64,000 nt of DNA from positions 5,890,001-5,954,000 of the forward strand of contig NZ_UGQM01000001.1 in NCBI RefSeq assembly GCF_900454025.1, written 5' to 3'. This DNA is from Mycolicibacterium gilvum. GTDB lineage: Bacteria > Actinomycetota > Actinomycetes > Mycobacteriales > Mycobacteriaceae. The translations under genes were made by a program, and so were the position numbers. Below, in pieces: positions 36,046-45,445 of this stretch. The first letter of the stretch is position 1. Each line of letters opens with the position of its first letter. The notes beneath the pieces were generated by a model, which saw only the letters and a program-made list of their open reading frames with translations, was not told the DNA's origin and did not search any database.

Positions 36046-37042
36046 TAGAATTCCTCAATTCGTGGTCTAGGGCAGTCGTACCTGCCCATTTACTTCGGGG
36101 GACGGTTACGCGCAGGGTAATCGCGCCGTCCTCGGGTACTGTCTCCAGGATGTTGGTCAAGATCTGACTGGGGTCGAAGTTCAACAGTGCACCGGCGATA
36201 GCCCTGACGCGTGGCCGAAATGCTTCGCCCAGCACTTTGAGGTCACCGCCGTTGGCATCCAACAGCTTCTGGATTCGGTTGATGAAGAAGCCGAATTTCT
36301 TCATACCGTCCGGGCCAATCTCGAGGGCACCCACCGAAAACCCTTGCAGGGTCTTGGAGGCATTTTGGGCGCTCTCTCGGAGATCGGGCGCCGTGGCAGC
36401 GAGCGTGGGCCCAACCCATCCAGCGTTGCGTAACAGTGTTTGAAAATTGCTCAACAAGACCCGGCCCTGGCCGTGCATATTCGCTGCGGTGTTTCTCAGC
36501 ATCTCGCTGGCGTGCGCCAAGTTGGGCAGTGCCGAGTTTGGATCCGGCAACGCTGTATCTGCCTCGCTGATGATGCGTGCGAGCGCATCGGGGTCGACCT
36601 GATTGAGTAACCGCGTGACACTTGCCGCCAGTTCGGTTATCGATGGTGGTTGCTCCACCATCTCGGTTGAGATGTGCTGGCCATCGCGCAACATAGGACC
36701 GTCCTGGCGCCGCGGGAACAGTCCGATATAGCTTTCACCGAGGGCGGACAGGTTATCGAGCCGCACATCGCAGTCGGCGGGGATAGGGAAGCGGTCGTCG
36801 ACGTAGAAGTCGATGGTGGCTCCGCCGACGGATGACGCGATATGGCTGACTTTGCCGACCGGAACGCCACGCAACAGAATATTCGAATCAACGACGATGC
36901 CATTGATATCAGCCACCGTCATGGAGAGATTGACTCTGTTATCAGGCGGCTTGAGCCGCACACCGAGCGAGCCGATGTAGCTCACCGCAAACACAATCAT
37001 CACAGCAAACGCCAGAAACGACAGGAAATTTCGGCCCTTCAT
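36032..37042 (-). CDS. mceF: MceF-type substrate-binding subunit
   Basis: 336 residues. An N-terminal membrane anchor (FLSFLAFAVMIVFAVSYIGS) is followed by the MCE (MlaD-like) domain, with VADINGIVVDSNILLRGVPV and GKV, then a long helical region that would form part of the periplasmic tunnel. As the sixth Mce protein it completes the hetero-hexamer that shuttles lipids or sterols to the YrbE permease. Its start overlaps the mceE stop in an ATGA. Confidence 0.88.
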   Translation of the reverse strand: MKGRNFLSFLAFAVMIVFAVSYIGSLGVRLKPPDNRVNLSMTVADINGIVVDSNILLRGVPVGKVSHIASSVGGATIDFYVDDRFPIPADCDVRLDNLSALGESYIGLFPRRQDGPMLRDGQHISTEMVEQPPSITELAASVTRLLNQVDPDALARIISEADTALPDPNSALPNLAHASEMLRNTAANMHGQGRVLLSNFQTLLRNAGWVGPTLAATAPDLRESAQNASKTLQGFSVGALEIGPDGMKKFGFFINRIQKLLDANGGDLKVLGEAFRPRVRAIAGALLNFDPSQILTNILETVPEDGAITLRVTVPRSKWAGTTALDHELRNSNDGR

Positions 37043-38040
37043 GGTGTCCCACCCAAGATCCGTAGCACGTCCTGAACGTTTCCCGAAATTTCCCGGCCGT
37101 CCGGACTCATTATCGAAGTAATGTTGATCGCGGGATATTTATCCTGCGGGAGGAAGAATTCAGTGAGTAGCCGGCGCCATGCAGGCCCCTCCTCTTCGAA
37201 CATCCTCTTGGATTGCTGAGTAGCGCCTGCCGCATCTCGCAATGAATTCAGTAGGGGCACCAGCCAGAAACCACCGGCGTAGATACTCCCGGTAGAGGGG
37301 AGGATGGTTCCGACATATGAAAATATCTCCAAGAACCGACGAAAAGCGGTCATCCCTTCCTCGGAGAACATCTCCTGCAAAACCGGGATCTTGCGATGTG
37401 CGACATCTATGGTCTCGGACACGCCGTTGAGCCACAGGTCAACGAGATTCATGTTGTTCGACAGGTCCCCGAGGTCGGCTGCCACTTGGGAAGCCATTTT
37501 GCGGATCCCGTCCTGGCCCCCGGGCGGCTGGATTCGGTTGATACGGGCGATCGACTCTTGAACGCGTTGGATGGAACCGCTCGACACAAAATTCGCCATG
37601 TGGGCGATGGTGTCTTCGAGTTGCGGTGGAGATGTGGTCTGTGCCAGCGGGATGCGGGCACCCGGACTCAACGCGGGCGCCGGCGCCTGGTCGGTTCTCG
37701 GTCGCTCGAGAGCGACATAGATGTCGCCCAAGACCGTGTCCTGCTGCAGAACCGCTCGGATGTCAGAGGGCACCGCGACGCCTCGCTCAATAGTCGAGGT
37801 GACGTCAACCGCACTGCTGGACAGTGCCACATCCGATACGACCCCGACGGTGGTGCCGTCCAAGACCACCTTTGCGCTGTCCGGCAAATTAAGTACGTTG
37901 GCGAACTCGATGACGATGTCGTATCCATCGCTATAGCTACTTCCCGGCGCAGGCAGCGAGCTCACGTTGAGCGAAGCACACGAGGAAACCGTAATGACGG
38001 TGGCAACGGCCGCGACCAACCGCCAATCCCGGCGGTTCAT
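37039..38040 (-). CDS. mceE: MceE-type lipoprotein (LprK-like)
   Basis: 333 residues with a lipoprotein signal (VAAVATVITVSSC, lipobox VSSC), an MCE domain (YDIVIEFANVLNLPDSAKVV, then GVVSDV), and a helical C-terminal part. The fifth gene of a mce operon normally encodes the lipid-anchored subunit, and this fits. ATGA overlaps join it to mceD and mceF. Confidence 0.88.
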   Translation of the reverse strand: MNRRDWRLVAAVATVITVSSCASLNVSSLPAPGSSYSDGYDIVIEFANVLNLPDSAKVVLDGTTVGVVSDVALSSSAVDVTSTIERGVAVPSDIRAVLQQDTVLGDIYVALERPRTDQAPAPALSPGARIPLAQTTSPPQLEDTIAHMANFVSSGSIQRVQESIARINRIQPPGGQDGIRKMASQVAADLGDLSNNMNLVDLWLNGVSETIDVAHRKIPVLQEMFSEEGMTAFRRFLEIFSYVGTILPSTGSIYAGGFWLVPLLNSLRDAAGATQQSKRMFEEEGPAWRRLLTEFFLPQDKYPAINITSIMSPDGREISGNVQDVLRILGGTP

Positions 38041-39131
38041 CGGTTCGCCTGGGTGAGTACGTACTGAAGCAGCGCAACATCAACCGCGTATGGCTGCCCG
38101 GCAACGTTCGCGCAGCTCCCCGGCGTCGAAGAATTCATGATGCCACAGAGCGCCCACCCGTCGGGGGTTCTGATGCGATACAACGGCGGACGGTAATTGA
38201 TATTGAATTCACGGTTGTTGAAATGGCCCGCCAGCGTATTGACCCACCATGGAACCGGGTTCAGGAGACTTGCCACCCACGGCGCGTGTGCACTCAGTTT
38301 CCGCAGCGCAACCGATGTCGCATCAAGCGTGAACTGAAACTCCCCACCGAGGTTTTCTTCTATGTCCACAACGGCTTTCACAGCTCCCATGAATCCTCCG
38401 ACCATACGGTTGCCACCATCCAAGGTCACGGCGACGTCCGACATGTTCTGTTCCGCATTCAGCAGAGCTTCTTTCAGCGGCCCTCTGATCTCGCTGACTG
38501 CTGAGGTCAGTTCGGCGAGGTTGGTGATCACGGATCCGACGTCGCTGATCACCTGATCGGGACTATCGACTACAGCCGATGACGTCGTTAGGAGCTTGTT
38601 TACGCCGGCGCCATTGTTGTGCAACGCTTGATCGAGTTGACTTACGACATCGCCGACATTCGTCGATTCAGCCGGATTGATTCCGTTGACGAAATCGGTC
38701 GCCGAACCTATCACTGCCGACACGCTTTTCGGGGTCCATGAACGGGAAAGCGGAATGCACTCGCCCGCACCGAGGTGGGATCCCGAACCAGCGTTGCCAA
38801 CGAGTTCCAGCGACCGATCAGCAAGAATCGACGTCGACCGGACAATTGCTTTGACGTCACCGGGCAACAAACGCCGTTCAGTGACACTGAAGTCGACGCG
38901 TACGTCGGTTGCACCGGGGGTGATACTGGTGACCTCACCGATCTGGTAGCCCATCTGCGTCACCGGATTGCCGACGTATAGACCGATGCTGTCGGGCAGG
39001 ACCGCGCAGTATTGGGCGTTGGCCTGTTCTTCGGGCGGCCCGCCGCACGAAGTGCCAACCGTCACCACCGCCGCCGCTGTGAGCGCGATTGCCACGACCC
39101 GGCGACGGTGAGGCGAACCTGACCCGGGCAT
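38037..39131 (-). CDS. mceD: MceD-type subunit
   Basis: About 364 residues from the ATG at 39131, which shares a base with the mceC stop (TGATG); the longer frame to 39293 is inside mceC. After a hydrophobic signal (IALTAAAVVTVGTSC) comes an MCE domain (YVGNPVTQMGYQIGEVTSI). The Cys after GTS could be an atypical lipidation site, unusual for a D subunit. The C-terminus ends with FNINYRPPLYRIRTPDGWAL and a Cys pair. Confidence 0.85.
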   Translation of the reverse strand: MPGSGSPHRRRVVAIALTAAAVVTVGTSCGGPPEEQANAQYCAVLPDSIGLYVGNPVTQMGYQIGEVTSITPGATDVRVDFSVTERRLLPGDVKAIVRSTSILADRSLELVGNAGSGSHLGAGECIPLSRSWTPKSVSAVIGSATDFVNGINPAESTNVGDVVSQLDQALHNNGAGVNKLLTTSSAVVDSPDQVISDVGSVITNLAELTSAVSEIRGPLKEALLNAEQNMSDVAVTLDGGNRMVGGFMGAVKAVVDIEENLGGEFQFTLDATSVALRKLSAHAPWVASLLNPVPWWVNTLAGHFNNREFNINYRPPLYRIRTPDGWALCGIMNSSTPGSCANVAGQPYAVDVALLQYVLTQANR

Positions 39132-40090
39132 CAGCACGGACTTCCGGGTATTGGCATACAGAGGTCGGTAGCCAATAGCTCTGGTGCCGCCTGCTGTGCG
39201 CCCAGGATCCGTTCGATCTTCACCCGCGTCAGGTGCAGCGCCCGAACGACTACACCGTTGCGTTCCGACCACATTCGTGATTTCTCCAACCAATCGCGAA
39301 TTTTCACGAGAGCTTTGTCGCGGTGATTCTGATAAAAGATGAAGACCGGTGAAAGACCATCCATGATGTCACCGAAACCAGCCATGGCGCGGGCGAGCCC
39401 CTTGCTGTACAACGTAAGCGACTGCTCAATGATCGAAATCTTGCGTATCAAATCTTTGAGCTCATCTTTGTAATTGTTTACATCCTGCAAATACTCATTG
39501 GACAGGTTGAGCATGGCGCTCACCTGCCCGCGTTGCTTCTCAATGGTGGACATTACGTTGTTGCCCGCATCGATGACCGCGGAGACCGATTCCAGGTTGG
39601 TACCGGTAAGCCCCCGCTGCACCTGGCCGAGTGATTCGTTGATGGGCTGTGGGGCGACATTGTCGGTGATCTTCGTCGCATCCGTGAGGGTGCGAATCAA
39701 ACTGTAGGGCATGGTCACCCGTTCCACCGGAATAGGTTTCGTCCCCAGAGGCGTGTCACCTATTGGCGAGATGCTTACGTAATAGCCCCCCACCACGGTG
39801 AGCATGCGGACCTGCACCTGCGAACGGTCACCGACGAATGCACTGTCGTCGACCCGTGCTTCGACCCGGATTTGGTCCGATTCCAGTGTCAGATCCTTCA
39901 CCTTGCCAACGTTGATGCCGGCAATTCGTACTGGGTCTCCAGGGCGGATCGCCGCCGCGTCGTCGGTATAGAAGATGACGGTCTTCTGCCCGGGCGGACT
40001 GACATAAACCATGGCGATGAGCAGCGCGATAACGGTCATGAGTGCGAGGGCGCCGGCACCCCAGACAGTCGGGTTACGTAACACTTTCAT
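39131..40090 (-). CDS. mceC: MceC-type subunit
   Basis: About 319 residues from the ATG at 40090 (MKVLRNPTVWG), whose ATGA overlaps the mceB stop; upstream ATGs lie inside mceB. One membrane anchor (ALALMTVIALLIAMVYV) precedes the MCE domain (YTDDAAAIRPGDPVRIAGIN, VGKV), followed by helical tunnel segments and a Pro/Cys C-terminal tail. Confidence 0.88.
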   Translation of the reverse strand: MKVLRNPTVWGAGALALMTVIALLIAMVYVSPPGQKTVIFYTDDAAAIRPGDPVRIAGINVGKVKDLTLESDQIRVEARVDDSAFVGDRSQVQVRMLTVVGGYYVSISPIGDTPLGTKPIPVERVTMPYSLIRTLTDATKITDNVAPQPINESLGQVQRGLTGTNLESVSAVIDAGNNVMSTIEKQRGQVSAMLNLSNEYLQDVNNYKDELKDLIRKISIIEQSLTLYSKGLARAMAGFGDIMDGLSPVFIFYQNHRDKALVKIRDWLEKSRMWSERNGVVVRALHLTRVKIERILGAQQAAPELLATDLCMPIPGSPC

Positions 40091-41139
40091 CGGTTGCACA
40101 ACACCACTTTTCGTCCATTGAGAAATACGTCCATTTCTGCCGGTAACTGAGCCCGTCCCCGGGAACACGCCAGGGGCGCACCAGCTTCAGGCGGCGGCGG
40201 AATGTTCTCCCACATGACCGGAACCAGCTTGAAGGCCTCCGTATAGTCGTCAAACACGGTGAACGCACGGTCGAAGGCTTCGTCCACGTTGGTTACGTTC
40301 TTGTTGGATTCCGGGCCGTAGACGAAATAGTCGCCATTGTTGCCCTCGGCCGGGAATCCCAAGTTCTTGACCACTTGCGCCGCATCGTCCATAAATTCGC
40401 CGTAGAGGTGGGCTTTTCGAAACTCGTCCAGAATTCCAAGCATGCCGTCGACCGGACCCTTGTTGAGCCAATCCACTATTTGGATCAGATCTTTTCCATG
40501 TCCGCCCATGGTGTCGGAGATGTCCTTCAGATTACGCATCAACGTGGCGATGACTTGCTGACGGTCCGCTACGAACCTGGTGAGCTTGTGGATACTTTCC
40601 AGCATCGGCGCCAAGCCGCCGCCATCACCCGAAAGATATGTTGCCGCGTTCGCTGTAAAGGTGTTCAGTTCGTCGGGATTCAGGGTGGCGATCACAGGTT
40701 GTAGCCCGTTGAACAATTCGGTGACGTCGAAAGACGGTTGCGTCATCGTCGTAGTCACGTCAGTAACGAGATCGGCCTTGGAGTAATTTTCCGCCGGATC
40801 GACGACATCTATGTAACGCAGTCCGGTGAGCGCCTCGAACTTGATGGCAAGTCGGGTGCCAGACACCACGCCATAGCGTTGGTCGCACGTCAACCTGACA
40901 ACGGCGATGCTTTGACCGTTCCTTCGCTCAAGGTCGACCGACTGCACCTTCCCGACGCGAACTCCGCGGACCCGCACGTCGGCGTCCGCATGTAAGCCCG
41001 ATGCGTCAGTGAACTCGGCCGTATACGCTCGCGTTTCCGCTGCTGTGGGCTGCTTGATCACGTTCGCCAACAGGATGAACAGGGTAATGGCGACTATGCC
41101 GCTGATCGCGAGTCGCCACAATGCCGCGCCGGTCTTCAT
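40087..41139 (-). CDS. mceB: MceB-type subunit
   Basis: 350 residues with an N-terminal anchor (AISGIVAITLFILLANVIKQ) and an MCE domain (YTAEFTDASGLHADADVRVR, then GVRVGKVQSV), then FEALTGLRYIDV and a long helical region. It is coupled by ATGA to both mceA and mceC. Confidence 0.88.
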   Translation of the reverse strand: MKTGAALWRLAISGIVAITLFILLANVIKQPTAAETRAYTAEFTDASGLHADADVRVRGVRVGKVQSVDLERRNGQSIAVVRLTCDQRYGVVSGTRLAIKFEALTGLRYIDVVDPAENYSKADLVTDVTTTMTQPSFDVTELFNGLQPVIATLNPDELNTFTANAATYLSGDGGGLAPMLESIHKLTRFVADRQQVIATLMRNLKDISDTMGGHGKDLIQIVDWLNKGPVDGMLGILDEFRKAHLYGEFMDDAAQVVKNLGFPAEGNNGDYFVYGPESNKNVTNVDEAFDRAFTVFDDYTEAFKLVPVMWENIPPPPEAGAPLACSRGRAQLPAEMDVFLNGRKVVLCNR

Positions 41140-42182
41140 CGGGCACCGCCCGCGGCAGCAAGTGGCGCCGCCACACCCGGCATGCTGTCGAGAAGGATAC
41201 GAACTTGAAGCGCGCGCTGCTCAGGGGTCCCTGCGTACATCTTCTCAAGTCGGGTACGCAATTCCACGAGCATCTCCGACATGCCTTGGGGTCTCATCAA
41301 AGGTGGGACCACATCAGTCATCGCCCGGACACTGTCGATGACAGGCGTCAGATCGTCAATATGCGTGTACTCCAGCCTGCCGATAGCCCCAAAGAGGTTA
41401 TCGGATACATACTGCATGAACGGAAGAATGACGGTTTGATATTCCTCCTCGCTGGCATTCCAAGTACCTTTGTTGAGTTTATTCGTACCGTGTGTTGCGT
41501 AGTAACCGGCGTCGAGCATCGCATCGGCGAACCCGGGGAACGCGACGCTTATTCCAGTCGCGTTTGTCAATAATTGCGCGGTACTCACTGTTTGAGTTTC
41601 AGCCAGTGCATTCGCCGAGATCACCAGTGTCTCGGCCAGCGGATTCAACGCATCGGTGTATCGAGTGGCCTTCTCGACCACCTCGATCAGCTGGTTGGTC
41701 AGCGCCCCGGTGGCGAGTTTTCCAAGGCGGGATAGCAATGCCTGAAGTGTCGAATTACCTTTCGGCGTGATCGTCAACCGGGTTCCATCGGCGAGCGGCC
41801 GGCCACCCGTACCGGCGACTAGATCGATACCGGTCACACCAAAATAGTTGATGGTCCGGAAATCGATGCCCATTGCGTCAGTCAAGCCCTTCGTCGGCGA
41901 TTTCTGCAGATTGGTATCCAGCAGAACACCGCCTCCGGACAACCTGGACACGGCGGTGACCTCCCCGACCTTCACCCCGTGCATGACCAGCTGCGTGCCC
42001 TTGGCGACGCCCGGTCCGACATATGGCGTCTCGATCGCCACCGAGATTTCATCGTCCGGTCGGCTGGCGAATGGCTTGAACGCGATGAATATGCCTGCAA
42101 CCGCCACGGCGCAGAGCACGACAACTGTGCCGACGATGGTCAATGTTCGCTTCTCAGATGCCTCCGAGCCATGCAGGAGCAT
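41136..42182 (-). CDS. mceA: MceA-type subunit
   Basis: 348 residues with an N-terminal anchor (TIVGTVVVLCAVAVAGIFIA) and an MCE domain (IETPYVGPGVAKGTQLVMHG, VKVGEV), then helices and DLVAGTGGRPLADGTRL. It starts 10 bp after the yrbEB stop. MceA proteins often define which cargo the complex imports. This copy is not close enough, by eye, to the M. tuberculosis mce1-4 sets to name its substrate. Confidence 0.87.
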   Translation of the reverse strand: MLLHGSEASEKRTLTIVGTVVVLCAVAVAGIFIAFKPFASRPDDEISVAIETPYVGPGVAKGTQLVMHGVKVGEVTAVSRLSGGGVLLDTNLQKSPTKGLTDAMGIDFRTINYFGVTGIDLVAGTGGRPLADGTRLTITPKGNSTLQALLSRLGKLATGALTNQLIEVVEKATRYTDALNPLAETLVISANALAETQTVSTAQLLTNATGISVAFPGFADAMLDAGYYATHGTNKLNKGTWNASEEEYQTVILPFMQYVSDNLFGAIGRLEYTHIDDLTPVIDSVRAMTDVVPPLMRPQGMSEMLVELRTRLEKMYAGTPEQRALQVRILLDSMPGVAAPLAAAGGAR

Positions 42183-42192
42183 GTCTTCTCAC

Positions 42193-43062
42193 CTAACCCT
42201 TGAACACGAACACTGGATGAAGGCCCCACATCGCCACGGTCAGTATCAAATCCAAAAAGATGATCGTGATCAGACTGGTCCGCACTGCACGGCCGGACGC
42301 TCGACCGACACCGACCGGTCCGCCGGAAGCAAAGTATCCGTAGTAGCAATGGATTAACGTCACCGCCATGCAGAAGACAGCTACCTTGATGACGGAGTAC
42401 GCGAGATCTGTTGGCGTCACGAATTGAGCAAAATAGTGGTTATATGTCCCGCCCGGCTGATTGTGAAATACCCGGATGACGGTGTCCATGACGAAGAAAT
42501 TGGCTATCAGGGCCACCAGGTATCCCGGCACCACCAAGATCATCGCGCCAATCAGGCGCGTACCAACCACAAACGGTATGGGCCGCAGGCCTATTGCTTC
42601 CAAGGCATCTATCTCTTCGGCGATGCGCATGGCGCCGATCTCGGCGGTCATCCGGCACCCTGCCTGTCCGGCGAACGCGACAGCACTCACTATCGGCCCA
42701 AGCTCTCGAACCCCGCCTATACCGCCGATGATCCCCGACAAGCCACCGAACCCGATGATGTTCAATACAGCAAACGCCTCAACTGCCAACGAGGCACCGA
42801 CAGCAATGCCGAGGAGCAGTAATACGCTTATCGCACCGCCATCCACGATGAGCGAACCGCGGCCCCAAGCGAGGCTGTTCATTTGCTGCAGTGTTTGTCG
42901 TCGATATTTGACGACCGCGACCGGAACCGAACTGAAGGCCTTGGCAATGAAGATCACCCACTGTCCGACCTCACGGAATACCCCGCCGACAGACCCCGTT
43001 GTCGCTTGTAACAAGCGCGAGCCATACCTGCTCGGCACCAGGGCGCGACCTGCGGAAGTCAC
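42193..43062 (-). CDS. yrbEB: YrbEB-type Mce permease
   Basis: About 289 residues from a GTG at 43062 that shares its first base with the yrbEA stop (TAGTG). MlaE-family permease with five or six membrane segments and the signature GGIGGVRELGPIVSAVAFAG, then AEIGAMRIAEEIDALEAIGL, the loop that contacts the MceG ATPase. It forms the inner-membrane channel with YrbEA. Confidence 0.92.
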   Translation of the reverse strand: MTSAGRALVPSRYGSRLLQATTGSVGGVFREVGQWVIFIAKAFSSVPVAVVKYRRQTLQQMNSLAWGRGSLIVDGGAISVLLLLGIAVGASLAVEAFAVLNIIGFGGLSGIIGGIGGVRELGPIVSAVAFAGQAGCRMTAEIGAMRIAEEIDALEAIGLRPIPFVVGTRLIGAMILVVPGYLVALIANFFVMDTVIRVFHNQPGGTYNHYFAQFVTPTDLAYSVIKVAVFCMAVTLIHCYYGYFASGGPVGVGRASGRAVRTSLITIIFLDLILTVAMWGLHPVFVFKG

Positions 43063-43955
43063 TACGCCACCTCCATCGGGACGAACATCGACTGCAATTG
43101 CGTTATCGCCAGGTTGGCGAAGACGATCAGAACGACATTGACCACTACCGACGAGTTCACGGCATCTGCGACACCGCGCGGGCCCCCCTTCGCCTCCATT
43201 CCACGAAGCGATGAAACTATTGCCACGATTGCCCCAAAGACGACCGTCTTGGCGATGGCAAACCATACGTCCACCACCTTCGTGAACGTCCCAAACGACA
43301 TCCAGAAACTTCCCGGTGCCACATCGGAAGCCCCCACTGCCATCAAGAACGCCGACGCAGTTCCCGACGCGACGATGAAGATGCACAGAAGGGGGGATAT
43401 CAATAGCAGCGCGAGAAAACGCGGCACTACCAACTGGCGCACGGGGTCAACACCCATTACTCGCATTGCGTCGAGTTCTTCACGGATTGCGCGGGCCCCG
43501 AAGTCGGCCGCGATGGTCGAAGCTGCTGCGGCACCCATCAACAGCCCCGCAGTCAGCGGTGCTCCCTGCCGAATGACACCCACGCCGGCCGCGGCGCCAA
43601 GCAGCGAGGTTGCCCCCAATTGATTGACGAGCCCCGACGTCACGATGGTGGTGATTGCGCCGATCGGAATGGCCATCAGCAGTGCGGGCATGGTCGTCAC
43701 CTTCAACAAGGTCCATGCCTGCACGAACACCTCGCCGACCGCGAGCCTCATGGTGATGACATCGGTGACGACGTAGCGAATCACGTCCGCGAACAATTGG
43801 ACACCACGACCTGTCGTGGCCGCGGTACGCCTTGGAATCATTCCCACGTGCCGGGCTGCGCTGAACGGGTACGCCTTGAGGCGTGACTGGCGCACCTTGC
43901 TCGAGCCCGACGTCGATGCACCCTGCGGGTGATCGTAGTCAACGGGTGTGGTCAT
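43062..43955 (-). CDS. yrbEA: YrbEA-type Mce permease
   Basis: 297 residues and the first gene of the mce operon. MlaE-family permease with a soluble N-terminal segment of about 60 residues, several membrane helices, and the coupling motif DFGARAIREELDAMRVMGVD. No regulator gene accompanies the operon; control would come from the 550-bp region upstream, now bordered by an IS3 element. Confidence 0.92.
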   Translation of the reverse strand: MTTPVDYDHPQGASTSGSSKVRQSRLKAYPFSAARHVGMIPRRTAATTGRGVQLFADVIRYVVTDVITMRLAVGEVFVQAWTLLKVTTMPALLMAIPIGAITTIVTSGLVNQLGATSLLGAAAGVGVIRQGAPLTAGLLMGAAAASTIAADFGARAIREELDAMRVMGVDPVRQLVVPRFLALLLISPLLCIFIVASGTASAFLMAVGASDVAPGSFWMSFGTFTKVVDVWFAIAKTVVFGAIVAIVSSLRGMEAKGGPRGVADAVNSSVVVNVVLIVFANLAITQLQSMFVPMEVA

Positions 43956-44504
43956 GAACCACCGTCAGAACGCTTGCGAGCACGCGTGCACTCCGGCGTG
44001 GCGATGACGACCGCCGCTACTGGCGTCGGCACTCTAGCTGCCATGCGAGAAACCGGTTGCAAGGAATAGACGCCCACACTGCGCAGCGCGGCGGCGCGAT
44101 GCATCCGTAGGGCCTGAGGCCGCCCGGGGTTGACGTGCCGGCTCCTGGCTCCAACCGTCGTTGAGGAGGTACAGGTCGCCTGGCACGCCGCACCTTCCAG
44201 CAGTGGATCCGATCAGAGGCCACAGCTTCATCAAGAAAACGTCCTCCCTGTTGGCACGTTCGCTAGAGTTGCGCCGCGCCTCACAAAGACCACGGCAGTG
44301 TGAGCAAACTCGCTAAACATATGGAGGATTACCGTAGAGCGCCACTTTCGGTTTGGCAAGCGGTCGCCCTGACCTGTTGAGCATGCAGTGGTGCGGCAGC
44401 TGTCCCAGTCAACCGGTCGTGATCGGATGAGCAGCACTACGTGTAGGAGACGCAAGGCTGCCAGCATGAAGACGGCGGTATCCCTCGTGGCTTTGACGGC
44501 CTTC
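43956..44504. promoter_or_regulatory. Upstream region of the mce operon, no gene seen
   Basis: About 550 bp between yrbEA and the IS3 left end. Small frames on the minus strand (44017-44223, 44231-44467) lack ribosome sites and recognisable content. The mce promoter must lie here, but no single site can be chosen with confidence. The IS3 insertion may have removed a neighbouring regulator. Confidence 0.4.
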
Positions 44505-44571
44505 GGGACTGCCCCCAGTTTGGTTGACTCCTGACCTGTGAGGATTCGTCCTTGCTGGAAGGATCGACCCC

Positions 44572-44898
44572 GTGCCGAAGCCGTTTCCTGCCGAGTTCCG
44601 AGCCGATGTCATCGCCGTAGCCCGCAAGGGTGAGGCGCCCCTGCGCCAGATCGCGAAGGACTTCGGCATCTCGGAGGCCTGTCTGCACCGCTGGCTCAAG
44701 ATCGCCGACCGCGAGGACGGAGCCGACCGGCCCACGTCTGCGGCGGCCCCTGACGACGTAGCGGCGCAACTGCGCGAAGCGCACAAGCGGATCAAGCTCC
44801 TCGAACAGGAAGCTGAGGTGATGCGCCGCGCGGTTGGCTATCTGTCGCGGGATGCCAACCCAAATGATGTACCCGCTGGTCCTCGACCTTGCCGATGA
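44572..44898 (+). CDS. IS3-family OrfA
   Basis: 108 residues from a GTG. The helix-turn-helix (PAEFRADVIAVARKGEAPLR, then IAKDFGISEACLHRWLKIAD) is followed by a leucine-zipper-like helix (QLREAHKRIKLLEQEAEVMR). It binds the IS3 ends and partners the OrfB integrase. OrfB is in the +1 frame relative to OrfA and has its own ATG, so the usual -1 fusion frame is not evident here. Confidence 0.85.
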   Translation: MPKPFPAEFRADVIAVARKGEAPLRQIAKDFGISEACLHRWLKIADREDGADRPTSAAAPDDVAAQLREAHKRIKLLEQEAEVMRRAVGYLSRDANPNDVPAGPRPCR

Positions 44899-45445
44899 CG
44901 GTGTGCCCGTCACGGTGACCTGCCGGGTCCTGGGATTCTCCACCCAGGCGTTCTACAAGTGGCGCAAAGCCCCCCTGTCTCAGCGCGATTGGGACGACGC
45001 GCACCTGATCAACGCCGCCCGCGACATTCACGCCGACGACCCCGCATTCGGGTACCGGTTCATCGCAGACGAGCTACCCAGTCGCGGGATCACCGCCGGT
45101 GAGAACCGCGTGGCCCGGTTGTGTTCCCAAGAGCGGATCTGGTCCATCTTCGCCAAGAAGCGTGGACTGAACCGCCGATCCGGCCCGCCGGTCCATGACG
45201 ACCTCGTCGAACGCCTCTTCAGCGCAGCCTGCCCCAACCAGGTCTGGCTGACCGACATCACCGAGCACCCCACCGACGAAGGCAAGCTCTACCTCTGCGC
45301 CATCAAAGACGTGTACTCCAATCGGATTGTGGGCTACTCGATCGACTCGCGGATGAAGTCCTCACTCGCGGTGGCCGCGCTCGATCACGCAGTGTCGCTG
45401 CGCTCACCGGTCGCCACGATCGTTCACTCCGACAGAGGCAGTCAA
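44852..45445 (+). pseudogene. IS3 OrfB, part 1 of 3
   Basis: The N-terminal about 198 residues of an rve-type integrase, MPTQMMYPLVLDLADDGVPV through VWLTDITEHPTDEGKLYLCA (first Asp) to IVHSDRGSQ (second Asp), where an IS30 element enters. Downstream of the break the frame runs into IS30 sequence. Confidence 0.85.

Noticed and set aside
44572..45445. Programmed -1 frameshift joining IS3 OrfA and OrfB
   Set aside because: OrfB is in the +1 frame relative to OrfA and has its own ATG; no slippery heptamer was seen in the overlap.
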